From Nannobrachium achirus (Eukaryota; Chordata; Actinopteri; Myctophiformes; Myctophidae): a DNA stretch of 64,000 nucleotides. The notes below the pieces were generated by a model. It was not told the origin of the DNA, made no database searches, and saw only the letters and a list, made by a program, of their open reading frames with translations. Positions 48,081 through 62,574 of this stretch are shown here, piece by piece. Both the position numbers and the translations under genes were made by a program. The stretch covers positions 54,483,979 to 54,547,978 of the forward strand of contig OY997652.1 in NCBI GenBank assembly GCA_963921795.1, given 5' to 3'. Each line of letters starts with the position of its first letter. The first letter of the stretch is position 1.

Positions 48081-48520
48081 CAGGGGCGTCAATTGGGTAT
48101 GGCAGGGGTATGCAGCTGCCATACCCTGGGTCCAGGGGGGGAAAATAAAAGTTACTTTTAAATATAAATCCATGAACGTCTCCTTGTCTATCTGTGCTGG
48201 TTATTATGTTGTTAAATTACAGTAAAATAACTACAAATGCAACATTTTACAAAATGGTCACTTTAACAAGGTATTATAATTATATTCTCCACACTTGTAT
48301 TCTCCCCACCTTGACAAAATGGTATATTCCCAGGTTCCGCAGGTCAGCTGCCATATCAAGAAACCATAGAAACGGGGGGACAAAAAATAAAATGTACTTC
48401 TTAAAATAAATGTATCGTGCCTGTTGCTAAGGTATGGCAACATGACTTGTGTCTTGCACGCGCTTGCCAAGACACCAGTCATGTTGCCATACGTTAGCTT
48501 TTTCTTTACTGACGCCACTG
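48081..48520. mobile_element. Complete hAT MITE with CAGKGGCGTCA ends, unit C
   Basis: Copy of 18454-18893 with the same TAGTTAAC TSD. Confidence 0.93.
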
Positions 48521-50448
48521 TAGTTAACTTGCCATGATGCAAAAACTAAGGTCAGAAACCTAAAATAATTTCTCCATTGATTAGAAACTGAATCAATCAT
48601 TCAAAAAATATGCTCCTCATTGACTTACATTGTACAGTGAAGAGGCTCAGTATGAGCCCTTTTAAGATTCAAGATTCAAGATTAATTTATTTGGTCCCGA
48701 AGGAAATTTGTCTTGGACATTTTAGCCTGGAAACAAAACAAAGCTGATCCAGAACACCAATCTTTTTAGCCCGTGACCCAAAAGACAAACTAGACGTTGG
48801 CCTGGGACCCACACTAGTGAAAACAGCAGATCTACAAGCCCACAACACGTCGCTTTGTGGGCTTGTAGATCGGCTATTTTCACTACTGCTTAAACATTTT
48901 GTTTTCTAATTTATGGGGATTTCTTAGATTTTTCTTTGATGAAATTCAGCGACTCAGCAAATTTGGTTTTTAATTAATGAAAAAAAAAGCTTTGTTTGCG
49001 TTTTGTTTACAGGTTATAAGAACCCACATTGCAGTGGTCTTGCTGTACAATGCAAGTCAATGAGGAGCAATTTCTAGTCAGACAATCTTTTTTTTATTAT
49101 TATTTCTTACGTCATGGCAAGCTAAATACACAACCCAAACCTCTTCCAAAGTGGCCTTGCCCATTAAGACAACATGGCGGATATCCATTAACATCAAGAA
49201 ATCCTTCTATTTACATCAAGGAGGAGTCCCTTCATCATCACTGTATGTCCTTCTTCACTCACTCACATTAACCTGAGTGGACTGGTGCACTGCACTTCCT
49301 GGTGTGTCAGGTGAGTGACTGGGGGAGAATTCCTTGGCTACAGCGCCGTCTATGGATGGGGACCTACTGATAGGTTCTAGAGGCATGCAGTCTACCGCAC
49401 TTCCAGGGGGTTGAGGGGGGCAGCGGCCTTCGGCCGCTGCCTGGGCTCGCAAGTCCGGCTTGGTGCCGTCCCCCCACCTCGGCGCCTGACTCTGGCTGGA
49501 GCTTTACAAAAAAAACAAAAAAAAAAAAAAGCCAGCTGCTGAGCTGACCTGCGCAGCGTGCGTGCGTGCGTGCGTTCGTTCAGTGCAATGTGAATGCATG
49601 TGACTTAGGAAGATAGATAGATAGATACGTAATAAACATGATTTGGTACATGTTTATGTGTGACGTCCAGGGGCACACGCAGGTGGAGGAGAAAAAATAA
49701 ATAATCTAATAATAACAATGTATACAGACGGAGCCGCTTCTGTCCTGATCTGTTGCATCTATTTCCTGTAGTAGGCTGCTACCATTTCAAAATAAAACAT
49801 GTGTTGAATGATCACTTTACAAATATCCAATACAATGACTCTTGTTTTGAAATGTCCACTGGTATGACAGGAAGCTATGACAGGGCCCCTTAGTGCTGCT
49901 GACGGAACACAGGCTGAAGAGACGTTCTGAACTTCTGAAGTAAAAACAACACTCTCGGGCATTATGGAATATAAAGTTTCAACACACGACTTTGGGGAAC
50001 AGTTAATATTTGCCATGCTCTCTAAAACCAAGACACTGTGGAATATGGAACAAAACGTGCCCAACTGGTCTTGTTGTTGTCATCCACCTTACTTTAGCAG
50101 GTGAGTTAAGTAATTAATATAAATAATGCTGGTTTGCAGTGATGCATCACTGTCAATTAAACTGTGTGCTGTCATTAATGTAGGCCTAGTTGTCTTAATG
50201 GATGATATTTATAATGCTGTTTTGGAAAAACGGCGTGGTGATGTTTGTAGTGTGAAGACTAATGTCAGAGTTGTTGTGTTGGAGTGCCATAGGGAAGAGT
50301 TCATTAGCACCAGAGAGAGATGGAGACAGTGAGACATTACTTGGTTGGGCTACATATTGTCATGAATTAGATGGCGAGTGTGTAGATGTCTTCTGTTGGA
50401 GCCTGGTGTCCCGCATTTGCGCTGTCTGCATTTGCGCTGTAGAAAAAA

Positions 50449-50479
<31 letters not shown>

Positions 50480-51322
50480 GGGCACTTGGTGAAAATCTCG
50501 CATCGGGGCACACCGGGGGCTAGTTTCGCCACTGACTGACAGTACAGTTCACTGGTACAAGCTCAACTAAAAGGTGATCCTAGAAAAGACTAAGTCAGGG
50601 GGAAAAAAGGGGGAAACAATTTAAAAACTAAAACAATAAAAACAGCCGATCTACAAGGCTGCATGTGGGCTTGTGGATCAGCTGTTTTGGGTAAATGTGG
50701 GTTATTTATCTAATGCAGTATTGATCCCTTTATCGAGTGATTGATTGAAGACTTTATGACAAGTTTCATGACAGTACAGTTCACTGGTACAAGCTCAACT
50801 AAAAGGAGCTTTATTCATTTATTGAATGAATTATTTCCCTGTCTCCACACCAGGCCCAACTGCGCCGCCACTGACTGATAAATTGCGACCGTCAGGTCGC
50901 AGTTACTATCGAAACATCGACCAGGTGTCTGTCTGTCCGTCACACTTTTGCCCTGCTCATATCTCCGCAACCGCTGACCCGATCCAAATTTTGCACAGAC
51001 AGTCCTTGCCCTCCACCCATCGATTCTCACATCCTCTTCTAGCGCCACCATGAGGCCGAAACTCTTTCTGGACACTGCTCCTACAAATCTTGGCCTAAAA
51101 TCACACAAATCGGTACACACTTGCTCTACACTCATGTCATCAACATGGATCTGTCCCATTTAGCGCCACCTTCAGGCCGATTTTTTAAAACCCATTTTTG
51201 GACACTACTCCTACAGATTTTGCCCTAAAATCACGCAAATCGCTACGCAGTCAGTATATATTAGGGAGTCTTACTGGTTTAATTATTTATTTATCTATTT
51301 ATTTATTTACTTCCCGACTATG

Positions 51323-52244
51323 TCTTGTTGCTAATTACACGCGAATGCAGGGGGCGGAGCTAATTAGCGTAATTATTTAAATTGGGGGGCGTGGTCTGCA
51401 TTAATTATGCAAATGAGGTTGGGGCGTGGTCTGCATTAATTATGTAAATGAGACTGCACAACATGCATTTGACGCGCGCGTCTTGTTGCTAATTACACGC
51501 GAATGCAGGGGGCGGAGCTAATTAGCGTAATTATTTAAATTGGGGGGCGTGGTCTGCATTAATTATGCAAATGAGGTTGGGGCGTGGTCTTTATTAATTA
51601 TGTAAATGAGACTGCACAACATGCATTTGACGCGCGCGTCTTGTTGCTAATTACACGCGAATGCAGGGGGCGGAGCTAATTAGCGTAATTATTTAAATTG
51701 GGGGGCGTGGTCTGCATTAATTATGCAAATGAGGTTGGGGCGTGGTCTTTATTAATTATGTAAATGAGACTGCACAACATGCATTTGACGCGCGCGTCTT
51801 GTTGCTAATTACACGCGAATGCAGGGGGAGCTAATTAGCGTAATTATTTAAATTGGGGGGTGTGGTCTGCATTAATTATGCAAATGAGGTTGGGGCGTGG
51901 TCTGCATTAATTATGTAAATGAGACTGCACAACATGCATTTGACGCGCGCGTCTTGTTGCTAATTACACGCGAATGCAGGGGGCGGAGCTAATTAGCGTA
52001 ATTATTTAAATTGGGGGGCGTGGTCTGCATTAATTATGCAAATGAAGTTGGGGCGTGGTCTGCATTAATTATGTAAATGAGACTGCACAACATGCATTTG
52101 ACGCGCGCGTCTTGTTGCTAATTACACGTGAATGCAGGGGGCGGAGCTAATTAGCGTAATTATTTAAATTGGGGGCGTGGTCTGCATTAATTATGCAAAT
52201 GAGGTTGGGGCGTGGTCTGCATTAATTATGTGAGACGCACGCAT
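51323..52244. repeat. 158-bp satellite array, unit D (six monomers)
   Basis: Monomers at 51323, 51481, 51639, 51797, 51952 and 52110. The order of GGTCTGCATT and GGTCTTTATT variants differs from B and C, and the TCGG variant is absent. Confidence 0.95.
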
Positions 52245-52293
52245 CTCATTTACATATTATTATGTAAATGAGGCTGCATTAATTATGTAAATG

Positions 52294-53764
52294 AGGCTGT
52301 TAAGTGGCGTTTCCCAGCGCGTAAAAAATGCAGACGGCCGTATGTAAATGAAGGGGAGGAGCTTAGTCGAAGTATGCAAATTGGGGGCGGGGCATGGTTT
52401 GGAAATGCGTGTGGGCGTGGTTTGCATACATTATGCTCGCATACATTATGCTAATGAGGGCGTTAAGGTGGGTTTTCCAGCGCATAAAAAATGCAGACGA
52501 CCGTATGTAAATGAAGGGGAGGAGCTTAGTCGACGTATGAAAATTGGGGGCGGTGCATGGTTTGGAAATGTGTGTGGGTGTGGTTCGCATAAATTATGCT
52601 AATGAGGCTGTTAAGTGGCGTTTCCCAGCGCGTAAAAAATGCAGACGACCGTATGTAAATGAAGGGGAGGAGCTTAGTCGACGTATGCAAATTGGGGGCG
52701 GGGCATGGTTTGGAAATGCGTGTGGGCGTGGTTTGCATACATTATGCTCGCATACATTATGCTAATGAGGGCGTTAAGGTGGGTTTTCCAGCGCGTAAAA
52801 AATGCAGACGACCGTATGTAAATGAAGGGGAGGAGCTTAGTCGACGTATGAAAATTGGGGGCGGTGCATGGTTTGGAAATGTGTGTGGGTGTGGTTCGCA
52901 TAAATTATGCTAATGAGGCTGTTAAGTGACGTTTCCCAGCGCGTAAAAAATGCAGACGACCGTATGTAAATGAAGGGGAGGAGCTTAGTCGACGTATGCA
53001 AATTGGGGGTGGGGCATGGTTTGGAAATGCGTGTGGGCGTGGTTTGCATACATTATGCTCGCATACATTATGCTAATGAGGGCGTTAAGGTGGGTTTTCC
53101 AGCGCGTAAAAAATGCAGACGACCGTATGTAAATGAAGGGGAGGAGCTTAGTCGACGTATGAAAATTGGGGGCGGTGCATGGTTTGGAAATGTGTGTGGG
53201 TGTGGTTCGCATAAATTATGCTAATGAGGCTGTTAAGTGGCGTTTCCCAGCGCGTAAAAAATGCAGACGACCGTATGTAAATGAAGGGGAGGAGCTTAGT
53301 CGACGTATGCAAATTGGGGGCGGGGCATGGTTTGGAAATGCGTGTGGGCGTGGTTTGCATACATTATGCTCGCATACATTATGCTAATGAGGGCGTTAAG
53401 GTGGGTTTTCCAGCGCGTAAAAAATGCAGACGACCGTATGTAAATGAAGGGGAGGAGCTTAGTCGACGTATGAAAATTGGGGGCGGTGCATGGTTTGGAA
53501 ATGTGTGTGGGTGTGGTTCGCATAAATTATGCTCGCATACATTATGCTAATGAGGGTGTTAAGGTAGGTTCCCCAGCGCGTAAAAAATGCAGACGACCGT
53601 ATGTAAATGAAGGGGAGGAGCTTAGTCGACATATGCAAATTGGGGGCGGGGCATGGTTTGGAAATGCGTGTGGGCGTGGTTTGCATAGATTATGCTCGCA
53701 TACATCATGCTAATGAGGGTGTTAAGGTAGGTTTCCCAGGGCTTAAAAATACAGTCGACCGTAG
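52294..53764. repeat. 163/148-bp satellite array, unit D (nine monomers)
   Basis: Same monomer number and variant order as unit B, including a single GGGGGTGGGGC dimer near 53006. Confidence 0.96.
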
Positions 53765-53886
53765 TGAGCATTCGTTCCACGAACGCATTCATTCAATGAA
53801 TAAATAAATAAAGTGCAAACGAACGAGCGAACGAACGAACGCACGTGCACGCACGCACACTTTATTATTTATTCATTCATTCACGC

Positions 53887-53923
<37 letters not shown>

Positions 53924-56359
53924 CACTTTATTTTTTAATTAATTCATGAATACAGCCTGCGATATGCGTGAAATCTTGCAAGCACATTCCCACTAGGTCA
54001 AGGAACAGATGCCTCCCTTCTCACATTGGCCTGTTATAGCGCCACCAGCGGGTCAACTTTTGCATAACACATTTTTGGAACAAAATGCCTCAAATCATGC
54101 ATGCAGCTAATTTCAGTAACGTCAAAGAGAGCACTGCCTGCGATCTTGACATTTTGTACTTTTATAGACATTGTTTTCTGGCTTGAAGCGAGCCCACAAT
54201 TGTTTCGAAGGAACAATATTTTCTAGTTTTAATTTTTTTATTGTTTTCTCTTTAAAAAATATGTAGTTTATAAAGTTTGGCGAGATAGGAAGTCATAAAA
54301 ATGAGTTGTCAATGCCCCTGATGGATGAATTTGTTAATGCTCTATACCAGGGGTTCTCAAACCTTTTTAGGCCGTGACCCCCAAAATAAACATATTTGAA
54401 CAGGGGACCCCCACGCTGACAAGCACTTGGAATTGTAGGTATTACATTTAATGTGACTCGGTTCCACAGATAAATATTGTGAAAATAGCTATTTTCACAA
54501 TGTTCGCCTCTTGCTTACTTAATATTTGACAGTTTGGCCAGTCCTGTCAAATATTCGAATACTTTGAGGTCGAATAATTCGAATACCAAAAATCACTATT
54601 CGTGAATGCCCTAACTTGCCGATCTTCACTGTTGGTAGACGGTGAATTAGCCATGGCTGTTTGTTCAGTAATTAATAATCCTAAAAAGTAATCCTAAAAG
54701 TCTAATCATATAAATGCTAACAACTTCAAATTGTCTTATACTATGTCTCTCTCTTACCCTGCAGTATCTTATATACTTGCTTACCTGACGTCTGGTCTGA
54801 CGTCACACATTTAACACTAATCTTTGCCTAACAACGCCCACGGAGGCTTGCCCTCCGTGGGCATATTCAGGACATGACTGGATGGCCAAAGACTGTTCAC
54901 TCCTGTCCGTCTGTGTTAGTATTGATTTTGACAGCAAATTTCTATTTAGTTTTAGTCATAGTCCTTTGAATTAAACATCATTTAGTTAGTCATATTTTAG
55001 TCGAGGTTTAGTCGACCATATATCATAAGATTTCAGTCGACTTTGTCGGGCCTTGATGCTGTCGTAAACGGTAGTTGGTAAATGGTGCATTTATATAGCA
55101 CCTTTATCCAAGTTGTCATCAGTGAAAAAAGGTAGTCAGTCAACGCATTTCTCGTCATAGTTTTAGTCAACAAAATCAGCCATGTGCCCGTTCATTTGTG
55201 AACATCTTATCTCCAGCACCGCTGGACTGATCTGGACCGATTTGCATGAGTTTTGGATGAAATCGTTAGTAGTGTAGCACAAATGGGCTATATGGGGAGT
55301 TGCATCATGGTCCAATTAATGAATTTATTGTACAACCTACGGTTCAAGAGCTATAGGCCTCTAAATGTGAAGCGGCCTATTATAGGGCCATCAGGAGGCA
55401 GATTTGAGAAATAGGGGGGTGGAGGTTCTTCCTTGGCCCACTGCGCCAGTGTAAAGTGTCACGCCGTTCGGCTCAGCTGTTCCCAATATAGTAGAGATAG
55501 CCAGTTTGCTTCTCGTAGCTTTGCTGTGCACTACTATTCTTTTTGGATTATTACTGACTCTGCGTTCTCCTCTCCTCTCCAGTTTTCCGGGTTAGGGTTT
55601 TCCTTTGTAAATGTTTCAAAATCCTTTCAAAAATAGAGAAAATAGATGATCTTGAGGGCTCACAACGCATCACACTACAACACGTTTTGATAACATTTCA
55701 CACTGTTTTAGGGGTGTATTATTCAGTGATAATGAAAGTGGCCGGGGGCCATCTTGTCCCTACTGGCCTTACAGCGTGGAAATGTTAAGTTTTTTATAGA
55801 TTTTTTACACCATTATAATGTTTTCGTTTTGATCATTAGACCCAATCACTTTATATCGGTAGGCCTACGTCTCCAGCTTCAGGATATGTATGATACTGAT
55901 TTACTACGAGACTGTGGCATTATGAGTTCAGTAGTTTACAATCTAGGCATTTAGCAGACGTTCTTAATTCAGAGCGACAGTGGTTCTCAAAACTTTTATT
56001 TTTTCCGTCATAACTAAACATCCTAACATAACTACGGCCGTACGCTACCCTGATTGGTCGAGGACTGGCTGGCCACCTCTGAAAACCGAATCTAGCAATG
56101 CTCGTAACACGGGCCATGGTGGAAGTCCTTATAAGGTCAGCACACATTCTAGTGAGGAGAATGAATGGAAAATGTACCAATTATATTTTTATTAGAATGA
56201 AATACAATCACTGAATATACCTTTAAGTAGAACTACAAAATAAGGCTCAAGTGATTAAAACCAGAAAAAGACTTGACTATGCAAGATGATATCGAGTCTC
56301 ATATCACAATATTGATATATCGATATATTGCCCAGCCCTAATAATAATGGACTCTACAC

Positions 56360-56804
56360 CAGTGGTTCTCAAAGTGGATTTCAGGGACTGTCTATTGGTT
56401 CCTTTATGGGGGCTGTATTTTGATTGTCTTAAGTACCAGCTCTTATGCCTTAACTTAAAGGCCTGTCCATACTGTCTGCGACCACCAAACTTTTCATCAG
56501 AGAGTTCTTACTTTCCGACGAGCAGCTTTCCGAACTCTAATTCGGGGTAATGCTTTCCAGAAGATTGACGAAGAGTGACGTCATGTTGGAGTTGAACCAG
56601 ACGGAAGGTTTGGTGGTAGGAGACAGTGTGGACAGGCCTTGAAGTTAAGGCATTAGAGCTGGTACTCAAGACAATCAAAATAGAGCCCTCGGGGTCTAAA
56701 TTGACCCATACAAGTATGTGACTCTGACAAATGGAACCAAATTGGTTCCATTTACTGTCAGGGTAAAGAGGAGAGCTTGAAATGTAAATGTTTGAGAACC
56801 ACTG
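56360..56804. mobile_element. Foldback hAT MITE, unit D
   Basis: Same element, ends and TSD as in unit B; carried by unit amplification. Confidence 0.93.
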
Positions 56805-57159
56805 CTCTACACCAGGGGTCGGCAACCTTTTTGGCAAGTGCCATGTTTTTTTTTAATATTCTTCTGTGTCTGTGTGCCATACCAACATTACATTTAATTA
56901 TCAACCTCATCAAAATTAAAATTGAATACAGATTTTGGTTTTCCTAACCTTCTTGTTTTTAAATATATTCGGAGCGGTGCAAACCGCTTCCCACATTTGA
57001 CTTAGTGTGTAGTCATTTCCCCATGTCTCTATGTGTGTGTATGTATGTATGCAGTACCAACAGCTGAAATACTGGCATCCCCATCTAGTGGCCCAGGTCT
57101 TTTGGTAAATGGAATGAATACATACATTTATACATATTTATTTTGTTTTATTTATTAAC

Positions 57160-57200
<41 letters not shown>

Positions 57201-57258
57201 GCTATAGATTGAATTGCTGTTCCAAGCAAAGTAAATCGTCACTGTCGGGCACAAAAGT

Positions 57259-57337
57259 AGTGAAAACAGCAGATCTACAAGCACACAACGCCTCGCGGTG
57301 CGAGGCGTTGTGTGCTTGTAGATCGGCTGTTTTCACT
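57259..57337. other. Near-perfect 38-bp-arm hairpin, unit D
   Basis: Copy of the hairpin at 27633-27711. Confidence 0.85.
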
Positions 57338-59780
57338 AGTTTAAATCATTTTTAAAATGATAAATACAAAACAAACGGTTCTGGACATATAAGGTTTCCA
57401 CCCGACAACGACGAAATATAACAAAAAAAAAGGGCCTCTCCAACTCTTTTTCCCGGGCTGAATCAGGGGCCCAGCACGTCCCTGTAGACAGGCCCAGCAA
57501 AGCCGGATGCTGGTTCATGAGGTTAACTATACGGAAGACCTGGGAGTATTTGATACTTTAGCTATTGAAAAATAGCAGATATACAAGCTCACAGGGGGGG
57601 TCCCTGGAACAACATATTTTGAGATGGGGTCCCCGGCCAAATGCATGTAATTTTGAGGGACCATTGACATGAACAAGTTTGAGAACCACTGATTTAGAAG
57701 GATTTGGAAGACATTTATAGAATCAGGGCAAAATATTCAAAGTAAGTCTAGAGTGTGTGTGTGTGTGTGTGTGTGTCTGTGTGTGCGCGCGCGCCTGCGT
57801 GCGGTTTAATTTATACTTTTGCTTGCCGAAAATAACCGATTTTCAAGCTTTCGTTTTTTTTTTTTTTCGATGTGAAAATCTATTATTTTCAACAAGCGAC
57901 ACACATCTAGCCTTCATGTAGAGGGGCTGATTGCAGTGTTATTTATTCACCGTTAAGTTTCTTTAAGTCTGCAGTTTTGACAATACAGTCTTATACAGTT
58001 GTTTACCGATGTTTCTGGTTGACATTGGCACATTTCACTCAGGTTTTTTCATGTCACTCATGTCACTTTGTCTGCTGACATCACTCAGCAACGAAATAAA
58101 AATAAAATAAACAAAAATAAAAATAAAACAATTCACAGGATCACCCATGATGTGCACTGCATTGTAGTTTCAAATGCATTACATTGCAGGCATTCTTTTT
58201 AGAGTAAAAACCTAAAAAAGACGAAGAAACGTGTGACATGCATGATCTGGGTAGATTGCCCCAGGAAATGTGCCAATCTCAACCCAAAACAACGATATGA
58301 CTTTTACTCTTGATTTCATTGAGGAGCTTGAAAGGTTTCCATTTTTTACTAGTAAAAACGTACTGTTTTATAGTTTCATAAAGCATTTCTCAGTGATACT
58401 GTGCTCTTGGTCCCATAGCATGTCATTATTATTACATTTCTTTTAATATATATGTTTTATTTTAGAGAGAAATTACAGAAGTTCACATTGAACTTTTGAA
58501 ACCCCTCAGTTGCTTTGGTCCTGTGTGGATAAAGCATAAAACTGTAATCTGACTTTGACAATGGAATAGAAGTGTAATCAATGGAATAAAACAGGAACTG
58601 AAAGAACATAACTGCATTCAGTAGAAAACAATTGGAATCGATCATCATATTGGAACTGGCATTCATTTGTTTCTTATGATGTCTGCTTCGTCTTTATGAT
58701 CGTCTAGTAACCAATCATCTAAGGTAATCTAAGGTGATCTTCACATCTACTTAAGCGTTAGTATGCACCCCAGACAGTCAGAAGTGTCTTGATTCAATAT
58801 TTACATCTTTGATATGTATTTGATCAAACATGCATTCCTGCTAAATGGAAAGACTTATTTATTGTTATTGATGAGCTATTTCATTATGTTGATATTGTTA
58901 AGACATCTTGCGTGAAATAACTGAAAAAGCCAAGGTCTCCCCCTTGATTCAAAGGGCACTATCAGTCACAAGCAGGGATGTGTGGTTGAATGAGTTTAAA
59001 GGAACTATAGTCAACTTGTTCTTGAAAAACAGATGCTAAAATAAAAATAATGTTTCGAAAATATTTTATAAAAAAGATTAAGCTTCATTATGTGTTTCTA
59101 TTCTACTTTGTTTACATCCCTTATCAATCCATATAAAAGAATGGAAGAGGGAAAGTCAGCCTGACAATGGCCAAAATGTATGGGGGTTAGTGTGGAATGC
59201 ATGTCTGATCAAAGGAACATAAAGTATCTACATACTGAATCAAGGAGTAGGAGTAGACGTGAAAGTGACCCAAGAGCAATCACATTTTGGTTTTCCACAT
59301 TCCTTAAGCCACGTGACAAGTACAGTATTCTTCATAACATTGTCCTTAGCAGACAGAACTTTAAGGAATGCAGATTGCAGTCAAACACTATACACACAAT
59401 GTCTTATATAAATACCATAGTCCCCATAATGACTTTATATTTACAGTCAAAATACCATCGTCCCGTAATGACTTCATATTTACAGGCAGTCCCCATAACA
59501 CTTAACATATTTATACAGTCTAATACCACATTTCCCATTACGTCTTCATAATTACACTCATGATATTCCACAGTCCACATAATAGCTGCATTTTTACAGT
59601 CAAATGCCATAGTCTCCATATTGTCTCTATATGTACAGTTAAATACCACAGTCCCCATAATTTATTTTATATTTGCACTCAAATACCATAGTCTCCAAAT
59701 TGTCTTTAGCCTATATTTACAGTAACGTATCCTTGGTCCCCATAATTTCCTTATATCTACAGAGAAATACCACAGTCCCA

Positions 59781-60220
59781 GGGCGTCCCGGTATAGCACA
59801 GGGGTAACTAAGTTACAGCACTGAATCTGCGGTTCGATTCCTCCATCCGTGGTGCCTCCGGCTTGGCCGCGCGCACCAACGAACACGGCTGGCTGTGTTC
59901 GCGGGTGGGAACCTGGCAGCGGGTGGGTGCGATCTCTGTTGCTGCACAATAGCGACTCCTGCAGGTTGTTCGGGGTGCCTGCGCGTTCGGCAGAGAGGAG
60001 GAGTGGAGTGTTCCTCTGCATGCATTACATCCTCGAGGTGAAACTCCTCGCTGTCGGGTGAAAAGAAAGTGGCCGGCGACGTCACACGCCTCAGAGGAGG
60101 CACACGGTTGTCTACTACACCGTCCCCAGATCAAACAAGTGGCCGTTGGCAGTGACTATACACATGGGGGGAATTGGCAAATAACTTAATTGGGAAGAGA
60201 ATTTGAAGAAAAAAAGAAAG
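59781..60220 (+). mobile_element. tRNA-derived SINE, unit D
   Basis: Same as unit B, with box B at 59831-59841. Confidence 0.82.
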
Positions 60221-61754
60221 TGTCTTTATATTTAAATTCAAATAACATGGTCCCCATTGATGTCTATATTTACAGTACAGTTACAAGTCCATGGTGTTCA
60301 CTCTTGTATTTTGTTTCGACAGATGTTTTTTTTCCTCTCGTTGTGTCCTTGGAGCGTGATACGGACATTCTGTGTGGGTGAGGTGTTAGGAGACTTCTTG
60401 AACGAGTCTATGAAAGGGTGGAAAAAGCACATTTGATAATAGCGTGTTAGTACAGTGGTTCTCTACCTCTGGGTCGGGACCCCCAGAGGGGTCCCCAAAT
60501 TATTTCGAGGGGTCCCCAGATGATTCACTTAATGTGCAACATTGTGACAATTTAAGGACGTTTTAATACCTCTAAAATGACAAATTAAACATTTGCCAAA
60601 TTGTCAAATATTAGAGGCAGAAATTGGGAAAATAGCTGATCTACATGCTCATAACGCCTCGCAACGCGAGGCCTGGTGGCACTCTTCTTGTGCCACCAGG
60701 CCTTTACACACGTATGAGATGTGTTAGGTCATGTTTGAGGTTACAGAGAGAGGTGACAACAGGTCAAAAGATGAGAATCCACAGGAAACGCCGCTCCCCC
60801 TGACAGAAAGGCTGAATCTACTAACTAGATACACAGGTCTACTGATGATCAGGGATCATTAGAACTGAGATTTGTAAGCACAAGGTTCTTAGTTTGATGC
60901 CAACATATGTTTAACCTGCATCCAAATGTAGCAGTGACTCATAGCCTCAGCCAGATGACCTAAAAAATAAAGGATACCACTTTGGTCTAGTGCAGGGGTC
61001 TTCAACGTTTTCAGGCCAAGGACCCCTTAGTTGAGGGAGAGATGAAGCAGGGACCCCGACAACCTTTTCATAGATTCCATATTGTTTCATCGTTTGACAG
61101 CACAATCATCAGTGTATTTTGGATTCTTGACAATTTGTGTTTTCAGATATTTAACCACTTGAGCCATCATTACCTAATAAACTTGACCTTTTACTCGTAC
61201 TTAGTCTGCTGTTTCCCTTCTACACCAAACCTGCCGATCTACAAGCTCACAGCGCCTCGTAGCGCGGTCCCTGTCCCTGATATAATATTTCGAGATGGGG
61301 GTCTTTTAATATTTTTGACCAGAGTCTATAAATTTCTTCTAAATTCTTTTTTGGTTTTAGGTTTTTGAAAAACGCATGTATTCAAAGATTTTCAAAAATA
61401 GCAGATATACAAGCTCTCAGCGCAGCACCAGCTAAAGCATAACATAATGCTTAAAGTAATATTATAATAATGCGTTCCAGTTCTAAATGGGTTAATTCTC
61501 ATTTGATTCTTCCATGCCAGCGTCTATGCACAACTCAATGTTTTGCTCGCACAACAGAAACAGACACCGTTCTGGTGTACATGGTACTGTGTGTACCATT
61601 TTTATGAACAACAACAAAAAGGTACAGTATGAAAATACAATTAAATGTAGCTTAAAAACAATGTAAGCATGTAAGTTCTTTTAGAAAACAGTGAAGCATC
61701 CCAACAGGTGAAGAGGAGGAAGGGGACTCTGCACACTGATGAAGGCCCGCTATA

Positions 61755-62193
61755 GCAGTGGTTCTCAACCTTTCCAGGCCGCGACCCCCCCCCCAAAAAA
61801 AAAAACATATTTCAACTGGGGGGACCCCCCCCACCCCACCCCACCCTACCAGGCACTTGGAATTGTAGGAGTTGGCATTACATTTAGTTTGACAATCTAT
61901 TCCATTGTGAAAATAGCAGATTTTACATGCTCTCAACGCCTCGCAACGCTATTTTCACATGTTCTCTCTCCAATATTTGAAATTTGGCCAATGTTTAACC
62001 AGAGATACTTAAAAAAAGAAAAAAGTCTTAAAAGTCCTTAAATTGTCACTTAAAAGTGTGCTGATACCCTGTATACACTTACACTGTATGTTGTTCTGTT
62101 TACCGATGAGTGAGAAGCCAATCATCTGGGGACCCCCAAAAAATCATTTGGGGACCACTCTGGGGGTCCCGGCCCACAGGTTGAGAATCACAG
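61755..62193. mobile_element. Complete hAT MITE with poly-C tract, unit D
   Basis: Same element and TSD at 439 bp, the same total length as in unit A, with a short poly-C run. Upstream variant GAAGGCCCGC as in A. Confidence 0.93.
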
Positions 62194-62574
62194 CGCTATA
62201 GGGTTGAAACTTTGTGCCTGAGCTCCCAGTAGAGTGGATTGAAGTTGACAGTGTGCAGACCTCCCTTCCTCTTCTCAGTAACATAAATTACACCTCACAA
62301 AAAAAAATAGAGGCAAATCTTTGCTGTATACAAAGGAACTCAACCACTCCGGTGGAAACAAAATCCTTGTAAAACAGAAAAAAGAAAAGAAAAAAGCCTT
62401 TAAGCTTCTTCAAAGTCAAATTTGAGGGATACAAAAAAAAATATATATAACAAAGTAAAATATATTGTTTAACACAATAACAAGACATGACCCCCAAACA
62501 TGTCATAAGGTGCAACTGGGTCGTTGCTTTAAGGCCAAGAGCACTTTGGTAGAGGTTTGAGTTGTGTAGTTAAC

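Larger units (their letters stand above)
34281..49404. repeat. Macrosatellite unit C (15,124 bp)
   Basis: Complete unit offset 14,502 bp from B up to the 163/148-bp array and 15,123 bp after it. The 622-bp excess is two extra 311-bp dimers (621 bp net, because one monomer lacks an A near 38609) plus homopolymer length changes. It shares the TCGG variant of the second 158-bp monomer with B, and the long poly-C tract and GAAGACCCGC variant near 47240 with B. Confidence 0.92.
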
